Origin: Nanoarchaeales archaeon
GTDB taxonomy: Archaea; Nanobdellota; Nanobdellia; Woesearchaeales; UBA583
Direction of reading: 5' to 3'
DNA: 5,886 nucleotides
Assembly: GCA_013215525.1 (NCBI GenBank)
Contig: JABSQY010000098.1
Location: 1 to 5,886 of the forward strand
The position numbers and the translations under genes were made by a program. The notes beneath the pieces were generated by a model. It was not told the DNA's origin. It saw nothing but the letters and a program-made list of their open reading frames with translations, and did no database searches. Each line of letters starts with the position of its first letter. The stretch's first letter is position 1. Positions 1-4,254 of the stretch are shown piece after piece.

Positions 1-46
1 AAGAAATAATATATAAATATTTATTTAAAATTTTATTTTCAACCAT
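1..46 (-). CDS. Start of an unidentified gene leaving the left edge
   Basis: Only the first 15 codons are visible, beginning MVENKILNKYLYIIS, with no stop before the window edge. The start is supported by a GGTGG Shine-Dalgarno site at 54-58, seven bases before the ATG, the same arrangement that precedes the HEPN gene. A TATAAAT-like box at 110-116 would start a transcript near base 89 and give a leader of about 40 bases. An in-frame ATG at 67 would add MFVGGFV, but it places the ribosome site inside the gene. It lies downstream of the HEPN gene on the same strand, about 180 bases away. Nothing can be said of its function. The short visible length makes this call tentative. Confidence 0.4.
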   Translation of the reverse strand, partial: MVENKILNKYLYIIS

Positions 47-53
47 AACAAAA

Positions 54-58
54 CCACC
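54..58 (-). promoter_or_regulatory. Shine-Dalgarno site for the left-edge gene
   Basis: GGTGG on the minus strand sits seven bases ahead of the ATG at 46. It is the same GGTGG core and nearly the same spacing as the site before the HEPN gene, so it favours the ATG at 46 over the one at 67. Confidence 0.35.
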
Positions 59-72
59 AACAAACATATTTA

Positions 73-145
73 AACTATTTCTAAACACTGCTCAATAGTT
101 AGGTTTAAGATTTATATTTTCAAATATTTTCAAATAGTTCAAATG
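73..145. repeat. Stem-loop and short phased repeats in the gap 47-227
   Basis: AACTATT (73-79) and AATAGTT (94-100) are perfect inverted repeats with a 14-base loop. Next to them CAAATA occurs at 121 and 131, with a third related copy CAAATG at 140, about ten bases apart and so on one face of the helix. They lie around the TATA-like box of the left-edge gene. They could be an operator, but the sequence is simple and chance is a fair explanation. The remainder of the gap, 146-227, shows only a pyrimidine-rich stretch and small A/T palindromes and no gene. Confidence 0.2.
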
Positions 146-227
146 TCGAAACTAAAGTTTTAACTTTTAATTCTTTTCTTTTCTATTGTTGTAAAATGAA
201 ACAAATATTATGATTTAGGTCTAAAAT

Positions 228-575
228 TTACTTTTTCTTTTCTAGTTCAATTATTTCTTTTATTTGTTCTTCTAATTCATCTAGTTTGTTTTGGATTATT
301 TCCCATTCAATTTCATAATCTACTTTCCAGTATTGATGGATTACAGTATTTCTTAAATCTTTAATTGTTCTCCATGGAATATGAGAATAAGTTTTAATTA
401 ATTCTTTTGGTAAATAACTTACTGCTTCACCAATTATTTCAAAATTTCTTGTTACAGCATCAATATGTAATTCACTTGAAATAAAATCATTAAAAGTTAA
501 ATCTTTAGTATATGTTTTTATTTTATCAATAGATGATAAAATGTCAGATAGAAATAAACTAGATTTTCGCTGCAT
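228..575 (-). CDS. hepT: HepT-like HEPN RNase toxin (DUF86 family)
   Basis: A 115-residue helical protein, the usual length for HepT/DUF86 HEPN proteins. It carries the RX4HXY motif as RNTVIHQY at residues 75-82, with catalytic Arg75 and His80. Tyr82 is the residue that the partner antitoxin AMPylates in the Shewanella HepT-MntA system. In that family the free protein is a ribonuclease that stops growth. The start is the ATG at 575, not the GTG at 587, because that GTG lies inside a Shine-Dalgarno site (AGGTGG, 584-589). The gene overlaps the 3' end of the upstream MNT gene by 17 bases, so translation is probably coupled. The C-terminus is acidic and then Lys-rich. Family and motif are clear; toxicity here is inferred. 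Confidence 0.9.
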   Translation of the reverse strand: MQRKSSLFLSDILSSIDKIKTYTKDLTFNDFISSELHIDAVTRNFEIIGEAVSYLPKELIKTYSHIPWRTIKDLRNTVIHQYWKVDYEIEWEIIQNKLDELEEQIKEIIELEKKK

Positions 576-867
576 GTAAAATACCACCTAGAATTTCTTC
601 TTTTAATTCTTCTCTAATTAAATGTTTTTTACCTAAATCTATTTTTCTTTCAAAAGTATCTTCTAAGTAATGTAGTAATCCAATATAATCATCAAATAAA
701 CCTCTTTTAGTTTCAAACTGAACTAAGAAATCAATATCTGAATTTTTTTTTTGTTCATCTCTTGCAAAAGAACCAAATAAAATTAAATCCTTAACGCCAA
801 ATTTGTTAATTATTTCTTTATTTTGAGATAGTTTATCTAAAATTATTTCTTTTGTAAGATTTATCAT
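559..867 (-). CDS. mntA: MntA-like nucleotidyltransferase antitoxin
   Basis: A 102-residue minimal nucleotidyltransferase. The signature GSX10DXD is intact: Gly32-Ser33 in LILFGSF, then Asp44 and Asp46 in SDIDFLVQFE, with a third acidic residue, Asp77, in KIDLG. In the HepT-MntA family this enzyme neutralises the HEPN RNase by transferring AMP from ATP onto the tyrosine of RX4HXY. All parts needed for that reaction are visible in the two genes. It is the first gene of the pair. A TATATA box begins 27 bases upstream of the ATG, so the mRNA is probably leaderless. No AbrB-like or other DNA-binding domain is present, so any autoregulation must come from the MNT-HEPN complex or be absent. Confidence 0.9.
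   Translation of the reverse strand: MINLTKEIILDKLSQNKEIINKFGVKDLILFGSFARDEQKKNSDIDFLVQFETKRGLFDDYIGLLHYLEDTFERKIDLGKKHLIREELKEEILGGILHAAKI
584..589 (-). promoter_or_regulatory. Shine-Dalgarno site that fixes the HEPN start
   Basis: AGGTGG on the minus strand lies eight bases before the ATG at 575. A GTG at 587-585 is part of this element, so the longer reading that begins there (MVFYMQRK) is unlikely. The site lies within the last codons of the MNT gene. Confidence 0.65.
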
Positions 868-883
868 AATATTATTAAGATTT

Positions 884-897
884 GATTATATATAAAC
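884..897 (-). promoter_or_regulatory. TATA promoter of the mntA-hepT pair
   Basis: The minus strand reads GTTTATATATAATC. TATATA begins at 894, 27 bases before the ATG at 867, which would place the transcription start at or next to the start codon. No ribosome site precedes this ATG, which fits a leaderless message. Confidence 0.65.
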
Positions 898-918
898 ATT
901 TTGAATGATTTTATGATG

Positions 919-949
919 AAAAAAGTTAAATGGTGACTATTTGACACCA
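919..949 (-). terminator. Possible terminator of the GNAT gene, or operator of mntA
   Basis: TGGTG and CACCA (931-949) form a five-base-pair inverted repeat around nine bases. On the minus strand it is followed after six bases by TTTTTT (919-924). This resembles a hairpin-plus-U-tract end, 12 bases beyond the GNAT stop. The repeat is also about 40 bases upstream of the mntA TATA box and partly symmetrical across its whole 19 bases, so a protein-binding site is an alternative. Confidence 0.35.
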
Positions 950-960
950 GTTGAATTATT

Positions 961-1458
961 TTAAAGGTATTTTAGTAAAAAAATAGCATCATTATTTGTA
1001 TCTCCACCTTGATATCCTTTTATATATCCAACTTCTTTATAATTATTATTTTTATAAAAATTAATAACTTTGGAATCTTCCATATTTGTGTATACAAATA
1101 TCTTTTTAACGTTTTGAGTTTTAGCATATGTTTCTAAATTTAAGATTAAATTACTCCCTATTTGTTTTCCAGTTAATTCTGGGATTATAGCAAGTATTGA
1201 AATTACCCATTTTTCAGTTCCTTCAATTGCATTAATTGGATTTTCTTGCTCTGCGTAGATTAATCCTACTATTTCACCTATGTTGTTTGTAGCTTTTATA
1301 CAAACGCCAATATTCTCATTAATTGATTTGTACATTTGTTTAAATGAAAACCATTCTTTGTAATTTGAGTCTTCAGTTTGTGAAAATGATAAAGTTACAA
1401 CTTCTTTAAGTTTTTCAATATCTTTATCTAAATTTATTTTCTCAAATTTATAATCCAT
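961..1458 (-). CDS. GNAT-family N-acetyltransferase
   Basis: A 165-residue single-domain acetyltransferase that should use acetyl-CoA to acetylate an amino group; the substrate cannot be told. The GNAT core is recognisable: the strand WVISILAIIPE (84-94), the acetyl-CoA pyrophosphate loop TGKQIGSNL (96-104), and motif B DSKVINFYKNNNYKEVGY (128-145). The loop departs from the usual R/Q-x-x-G-x-G/A: the first residue is Thr and the first Gly is Gln100, while Gly101 is kept. The N-terminal 80 residues are more variable, as usual for the acceptor side. It is monocistronic and divergent from the CPxC membrane gene. No ribosome site is seen and its TATA box is weak. Position beside the toxin-antitoxin pair is not enough to call it a GNAT toxin, and no RHH antitoxin is present. 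Confidence 0.85.
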   Translation of the reverse strand: MDYKFEKINLDKDIEKLKEVVTLSFSQTEDSNYKEWFSFKQMYKSINENIGVCIKATNNIGEIVGLIYAEQENPINAIEGTEKWVISILAIIPELTGKQIGSNLILNLETYAKTQNVKKIFVYTNMEDSKVINFYKNNNYKEVGYIKGYQGGDTNNDAIFLLKYL

Positions 1459-1476
1459 ACTTTTATTTGATTTTTA

Positions 1477-1490
1477 TTATTTTTAATAGT
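1477..1490 (-). promoter_or_regulatory. Weak TATA-like box of the GNAT gene
   Basis: The minus strand reads ACTATTAAAAATAA. The A/T core TTAAAAAT begins at 1486, 28 bases before the ATG at 1458, the expected distance for a leaderless start. It is a poorer box than the others in the window. Confidence 0.35.
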
Positions 1491-1581
1491 TTGTCTTATT
1501 TTTATTTATTAATAGTTTTATTTTCCATTTTTAACTATTTTTATCTATATTTAATGTAACTTTAACTAATATTTAATTATG

Positions 1582-1589
1582 TTTATAAA
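1582..1589 (+). promoter_or_regulatory. TATA promoter of the CPxC membrane gene
   Basis: TTTATAAA, with TATAAA beginning at 1584, is 27 bases before the ATG at 1611. Thirteen bases here (1583-1595) are identical to the box at 3002-3014. The divergent gap 1491-1581 is otherwise simple T-rich sequence with a repeated TTAATAGTTT (1483 and 1509). Confidence 0.7.
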
Positions 1590-1610
1590 CATAAAAATAC
1601 ATAATATATT

Positions 1611-2096
1611 ATGAATCAAATAAACCAAAATTTAAAATTAGTTTTTTCTAATTGGAAATACACAACGTTAGGAATTAGTATATTTTTGCTTTTTCAATTA
1701 ATATATTATATCTTCGCAAATGTTCAATTAACTATTGGAAACTTAGGAATGACGTTTTTTATTATTCAAACAATTACTCAAAGTTTAATTGCAGTTTTGT
1801 TTGCAATTTTTGTTCCAACATCAATTTATAAAATTGTTTTGTTTTCTGATTTTTCAGCTAAAGAGAGTTCATCGGGAGTTATTTCAGGTACTTTTGCAGT
1901 TCTTGTTGCTGGATGTCCGGCGTGTTCTGTAACTTTTGCTAGTTATCTTGGACTTGCTGGATTTTTCTCTTTATTTCCATTCTATGGTTTAGAGTTAAAA
2001 GTTCTAACTGTGCCGATTTTACTGTGGGCGACTCATTCAACTTTAAAGAATTTGACTGCGTGCGAGATGAAAAAACCTAAGAAGAGTAAAGAATAA
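1611..2096 (+). CDS. Small membrane protein with an intramembrane CPxC motif
   Basis: A 161-residue protein with about four or five hydrophobic segments (about 17-37, 48-72, 88-103, 107-124, 128-143) and a Lys-rich C-terminus. The notable feature is GCPAC at 101-105: Cys102 and Cys105 lie at the start of a hydrophobic stretch and are followed by a Gly-rich segment with FPFYGLELK (122-130). I recall similar uncharacterised small membrane proteins with a CPxC followed by a conserved 'PF-GLE-K' run, but cannot name a family. CPxC could be a redox pair or a metal site. It is followed on the same strand by rhodanese and thioredoxin genes, which makes thiol, persulfide or electron transfer across the membrane an attractive guess. 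Translation is probably leaderless. A third Cys151 is in the tail. Confidence 0.8.
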   Translation: MNQINQNLKLVFSNWKYTTLGISIFLLFQLIYYIFANVQLTIGNLGMTFFIIQTITQSLIAVLFAIFVPTSIYKIVLFSDFSAKESSSGVISGTFAVLVAGCPACSVTFASYLGLAGFFSLFPFYGLELKVLTVPILLWATHSTLKNLTACEMKKPKKSKE

Positions 2097-2097
2097 T

Positions 2098-2105
2098 TAT
2101 AAAAA
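2098..2105 (+). promoter_or_regulatory. TATA promoter in front of the hairpin chain
   Basis: TATAAAAA begins two bases after the stop codon of the membrane gene. With the 27-base offset seen elsewhere in this window, transcription would begin at A2125, immediately before the first hairpin. This indicates that the hairpin region is transcribed from its own start rather than only by readthrough. Confidence 0.5.
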
Positions 2106-2124
2106 ATATTAAAATAAATAAAAT

Positions 2125-2247
2125 ATGGACATTACAATGTCAAGGAATTAAAAATTCCTAAGCCTTTGTGAGAATTCACAAAGTAATGTGATTGAAACAC
2201 AGATTCTCCAATGGAGAATGGTGTCGTTTTTAATCAAAGATTAAAAA
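2125..2247 (+). ncRNA. Tandem-hairpin structured RNA or leader, unidentified
   Basis: Six inverted repeats, all perfect, follow one another with gaps of at most seven bases: GACAT/ATGTC (2128-2141), AGGAATT/AATTCCT (2143-2159), CTTTGTGA/TCACAAAG (2164-2183), TGTG/CACA (2187-2201), ATTCTCC/GGAGAAT (2203-2219) and TTTTTAATC/GATTAAAAA (2227-2247). Loops are three to seven bases. The region is less A/T-rich than other gaps. Competing pairings exist: ACATTAC (2129-2135) can pair with GTAATGT (2183-2189), and GACATT (2128-2133) with GGTGTC (2220-2225, two G-U pairs). A TATA box lies 27 bases before A2125. It could be a separate RNA ending at the T5 tract (2227-2231), or a 5' leader of the rhodanese-thioredoxin genes. 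I do not recognise the family. Confidence 0.55.
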
Positions 2248-2254
2248 AGAAAAA

Positions 2255-2575
2255 ATGGATATAAATATTAAAAAATTTAAAGAGTTAATGAAAAATGAGA
2301 ATGCAATTCTTTTAGATACAAGAACGTTAGAAGAATTTGAAAATGGATTTATTAAAAATGCTATTAATTACGATATATTTCAAGTTGATTTTAGAGATGA
2401 AATTTTAAAATTAGATAGAGATAAGTTATATTTAGTTTATTGTCGTTCTGGTGGACGTTCTGCTAATGCTATGGAGTTTATGAAAGCTAATGGATTTACT
2501 GCTGTGTACAATCTTATTGGCGGTGTACTTGCATGGGTTCAAAACGGTAATGAGTTAGTTGAGGAACAAGAATAA
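2255..2575 (+). CDS. Single-domain rhodanese (sulfurtransferase)
   Basis: A 106-residue rhodanese fold, the length of GlpE/PspE-type single-domain proteins. The N-terminal signature is ILLDTRTLEEFENGFIKNAI (18-37) and the active-site loop is CRSGGRS at 63-69, with Cys63 carrying the persulfide. The downstream GGVLAW (89-94) is also typical. There is no signal peptide, so it is cytoplasmic. It should take sulfane sulfur from a donor and pass it to a thiol acceptor; the adjacent thioredoxin is a natural acceptor or reductant. The ATG at 2255 is the only reasonable start, since an in-frame stop lies at 2231-2233. It has no visible ribosome site and no good TATA box of its own, so its expression probably depends on the hairpin region upstream. 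Confidence 0.92.
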   Translation: MDINIKKFKELMKNENAILLDTRTLEEFENGFIKNAINYDIFQVDFRDEILKLDRDKLYLVYCRSGGRSANAMEFMKANGFTAVYNLIGGVLAWVQNGNELVEEQE

Positions 2576-2576
2576 A

Positions 2577-2897
2577 ATGACATACATAAACCTTAATACA
2601 ACAGATCATTTTAAAAAAATTGTATATAATACTGATAAATTGATTTTAATTTATTTTTGGGCTCCGTGGTGTGGTCCATGTAAGGCGCTTGGTCCTGTTT
2701 TTTCTAAAGTATCAGATTTAGAAGAAGATGTTATGTTTATTAAAATAAATGTTGATGATAGTAAAGAAATTTGTGAAGAGTTTCAAGTTCAAGGAATCCC
2801 CGCATTATTTTTAATTAAAAACAAAAATATTGTTTCAAGAAATACAGGTTATATGGATAAACAACCCATGATTGATTGGATTAAATCTTTAAAATAA
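2577..2897 (+). CDS. trxA: Thioredoxin
   Basis: A 106-residue classical thioredoxin. The active site is WCGPC (31-35, Cys32 and Cys35) and the cis-proline is in QGIPALFLI (Pro75). It reduces protein disulfides or persulfides in the cytoplasm. The start is the ATG at 2577, one base after the rhodanese stop. A TTG at 2559 in the same frame would add six residues but overlaps rhodanese, and GAGGA (2561-2565), twelve bases before the ATG, is the more likely ribosome contact. An oddity is Tyr26 in ILIYFWAPWC, where Escherichia coli thioredoxin has the buried Asp26 that assists the resolving cysteine. No thioredoxin reductase is in the window. It forms an operon with rhodanese, pointing to sulfane-sulfur handling. 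Confidence 0.95.
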   Translation: MTYINLNTTDHFKKIVYNTDKLILIYFWAPWCGPCKALGPVFSKVSDLEEDVMFIKINVDDSKEICEEFQVQGIPALFLIKNKNIVSRNTGYMDKQPMIDWIKSLK

Positions 2898-2920
2898 AAT
2901 TTAATTATTTATCTTACCGT

Positions 2921-2936
2921 AATAAAAGGATTTATT
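2921..2936 (+). repeat. Small hairpin downstream of thioredoxin
   Basis: AATAAA and TTTATT form a perfect six-base-pair stem with an AGGA loop, 24 bases after the thioredoxin stop. There is no U-tract directly after it. It may mark or protect the 3' end of the mRNA. Confidence 0.25.
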
Positions 2937-2948
2937 GAAGTTGTATAG

Positions 2949-2958
2949 TTTATAAAAT
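2949..2958 (+). promoter_or_regulatory. TATA-like box in the convergent gap
   Basis: TTTATAAAAT, with TATAAA at 2951, would start a transcript near 2978. No reading frame or clear fold begins there. It reads in the same direction as the better supported box at 3003, 52 bases on, and could be an alternative start for the same RNA. Confidence 0.25.
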
Positions 2959-3001
2959 ATTTTTGTAGTTAAGAATAATTTTAGTTAGTGACAATAAATA
3001 G

Positions 3002-3009
3002 TTATAAAC
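3002..3009 (+). promoter_or_regulatory. TATA box ahead of a second candidate RNA
   Basis: TTATAAAC, with TATAAA at 3003, shares a 13-base identity (3002-3014) with the promoter of the CPxC membrane gene. The 27-base offset predicts a start at A3030. No open reading frame follows, so a non-coding transcript is the natural product if the box is used. Confidence 0.4.
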
Positions 3010-3029
3010 ATAAAGTTAATATCATATTT

Positions 3030-3166
3030 AAGAGGTGGAAATCTCTATTTAATAAATCTGATTATTTAATTATAACGATAATTTATTTTTTAAATAAAAA
3101 TATTTAAACTAAACATTATAGTCGGACTTAAAATTTTCTCCATAAATTTTAAGTTTTAATGTTTTT
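3030..3166 (+). ncRNA. Second candidate structured RNA in the convergent gap
   Basis: Starting at the predicted transcription start the region contains AGAG/CTCT (3031-3046), AATTAT-AACG-ATAATT (3068-3083), TTTATTT/AAATAAA (3082-3098) and a long two-part helix. That helix has an outer stem AAACATTA (3111-3118) with TAATGTTT (3157-3164), an internal loop of seven bases (3119-3125) opposite two, and an inner stem ACTTAAAATTT (3126-3136) with AAATTTTAAGT (3144-3154) around loop TCTCCAT. TTTTT at 3162-3166 could end the RNA, although its first three bases are also in the outer stem. No start codon with a useful frame is present. The long helix could instead be a shared terminator for the converging thioredoxin and OGG genes. 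Much of it is pure A/T, so weaker hairpins may be chance. Confidence 0.35.
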
Positions 3167-3178
3167 ACAGATTCTACT

Positions 3179-3214
3179 AAAAATTAATTATAGTTACTAA
3201 ATTTAGTATTTAGT
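3179..3214 (-). terminator. Possible terminator of the OGG gene
   Basis: Directly after the OGG stop the minus strand forms ACTAAAT/ATTTAGT (3196-3214, five-base loop), followed by a TTTTT tract at 3179-3183. The same bases also contain a 14-base perfect palindrome, TACTAAATTTAGTA (3195-3208). Confidence 0.35.
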
Positions 3215-4066
3215 TTATTTTTTCAGATTAAATCTTGCCCAGTGAAACAAATACTGTTGAGCAAGTCCAGCGTTTTCAGTAAAAGTTACTTTAATATATT
3301 TACTTATTTCTTTTAGAGTTCTTTCTTCCCCATTTAAATACATTCTTTCAATTATTTGTTTAATCCATGTATCTACTGGAAAACTTTCTTTATGACACAA
3401 AGCAAACAGACAGATACAATCAGCTACTTTTATTCCAATTCCCATAAATTCCATTAATGCTTTTTGAGAATCTAAATAGTTTAAAGTTTTGATGTGTTCT
3501 AGTGTGTTGTTTGATTGTAGTGTTTCACAAATTGAATATATGAACTTTGCTCTGTAACCAGTTTTACATTCTTTTATTTTATCTAAATCATTTATTTGTT
3601 CTGGCGTTGGAAATGAGTAATATGTTTTATTTTCAAATTCTATTTTATCTCCAAAAGTTTCACATAATAGTTTTAAATTGTTTTTAATTTTAGGAATGTT
3701 TGATGCTGATGAACATACAAATCCAATCATACATTGAAACAAATCTTGTCTTATGTTTCTTAGTCCCCAATACATTTGTAGAGCTTCTGTTAGCGTACTG
3801 TCTGTGAATGTTTTTGTTCTATTATGTAAATCTTCATCTAATGAGAAAAAATGTGTTATAAACTTGTCTGTTACATTTTTTGTTCCTGAATAAAATAATG
3901 TGTTGTTAAGTTGTTTGATTTTGAAAACATTGTCGTTTTGTGTTATATAATAAAAATCTTGGTTGTTTGGTTTATTATAAAGAAAGAATTGTCCGCATTC
4001 AATTGTATGTTCTAGTGAAAAATCAGTTACGTGAATTTGTTTTAATTGTACTTGTTTCTTTGTCAT
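3215..4066 (-). CDS. ogg: 8-oxoguanine DNA glycosylase/AP lyase (OGG1 family)
   Basis: A 283-residue two-domain OGG1 homologue that excises 8-oxoguanine from DNA and nicks the abasic site. The N-terminal domain has the lesion-contact segment ECGQF (23-27, Gly25 equals human Gly42). The HhH-GPD domain has CSSASNI (118-124), GYRAK (170-174), the hairpin MGIGIKVADC (208-217) with Schiff-base Lys213 (human Lys249), and FPVD (229-232) with catalytic Asp232 (human Asp268). Gln270 and Phe274 in GLAQQYLF match the base-recognition residues Gln315 and Phe319. The human estranged-cytosine contacts Asn149 and Arg154 are Ala121 and Lys126 here, while Arg204 is kept as Arg172. Trp234 replaces human His270. 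No iron-sulfur cluster motif is present. It has its own leaderless promoter. Confidence 0.93.
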   Translation of the reverse strand: MTKKQVQLKQIHVTDFSLEHTIECGQFFLYNKPNNQDFYYITQNDNVFKIKQLNNTLFYSGTKNVTDKFITHFFSLDEDLHNRTKTFTDSTLTEALQMYWGLRNIRQDLFQCMIGFVCSSASNIPKIKNNLKLLCETFGDKIEFENKTYYSFPTPEQINDLDKIKECKTGYRAKFIYSICETLQSNNTLEHIKTLNYLDSQKALMEFMGIGIKVADCICLFALCHKESFPVDTWIKQIIERMYLNGEERTLKEISKYIKVTFTENAGLAQQYLFHWARFNLKK

Positions 4067-4088
4067 AATTAAAAGTAAATATTAATTA

Positions 4089-4096
4089 TATATAAA
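4089..4096 (-). promoter_or_regulatory. TATA promoter of ogg
   Basis: The minus strand reads TTTATATA, with TATATA beginning at 4094, 28 bases before the ATG at 4066. It directly abuts the stop codon of the 51-residue gene (4097-4099), so ogg can be transcribed apart from the upstream operon. Confidence 0.6.
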
Positions 4097-4252
4097 TTAA
4101 TCTTTTAATTCTACAAGACTTTGAAAATTGTCACTTTGGCTATTAAATATTATAAAAGAAAGAAACATTAATGCTAATGCTGCTATAATCCAAATTGTTG
4201 TATTCAGAGCTTGTGCTTTGTTTTGTTTGACATATTTTATTATTTTTTTCAT
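4097..4252 (-). CDS. 51-residue single-span membrane protein, unidentified
   Basis: A short reading frame encoding a basic N-terminus (MKKIIKYVKQNKAQALN), one hydrophobic helix (about residues 19-36, IWIIAALALMFLSFIIF) and an acidic/polar tail ending VELKD. This charge layout predicts the N-terminus inside and a short tail outside. It starts two bases after the stop of the 171-residue gene, which supports real translation as the last gene of the operon. No ribosome site is visible; the AATTAAAA before the ATG suggests coupling to the gene upstream. I recognise no family. Length alone would leave it out of most annotations. Confidence 0.65.
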   Translation of the reverse strand: MKKIIKYVKQNKAQALNTTIWIIAALALMFLSFIIFNSQSDNFQSLVELKD

Positions 4253-4254
4253 TT

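Noticed and set aside
3..98. Plus-strand open frame entering from the left edge (31 codons then TAG)
   Set aside because: Thirty-one stop-free codons can occur by chance, and the opposite strand has a start with a ribosome site like that of the HEPN gene. A tail of a plus-strand gene is not excluded but has no positive support.
961..1458. GNAT as a TacT-type toxin
   Set aside because: No adjacent RHH antitoxin gene, and the length and motifs fit an ordinary acetyltransferase.
73..1539. Recurring AATAGTT/AACTATT heptamer in several gaps
   Set aside because: At this A/T content several copies on both strands are expected by chance, and the placing relative to genes is not consistent.
2190..2198. 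GATTGAAAC, resembling the end of some CRISPR repeats
   Set aside because: It occurs once, with no repeat-spacer periodicity and no cas gene in the window; it is the loop of one hairpin.
2211..2264. A 17-codon frame overlapping the rhodanese start (begins MENGVVFNQR)
   Set aside because: No ribosome site or suitable TATA box, it is out of frame with rhodanese, and the sequence is better explained by hairpins.
2559..2576. TTG-initiated extension of thioredoxin (MRNKNK)
   Set aside because: It overlaps rhodanese, adds residues not seen in thioredoxins, and an ATG one base after the rhodanese stop gives the normal family length.
3090..3143. Minus-strand 17-codon frame (begins MEKILSPTIM)
   Set aside because: No promoter or ribosome site at the right distance, and it lies within the long helix.
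3111..3169. Long hairpin with internal loop followed by ACA, as in an archaeal H/ACA guide RNA
   Set aside because: The ACA is only about ten bases past the internal loop, the 3' side of the loop is two bases, and no kink-turn GA/AG pairs are visible in the upper stem.
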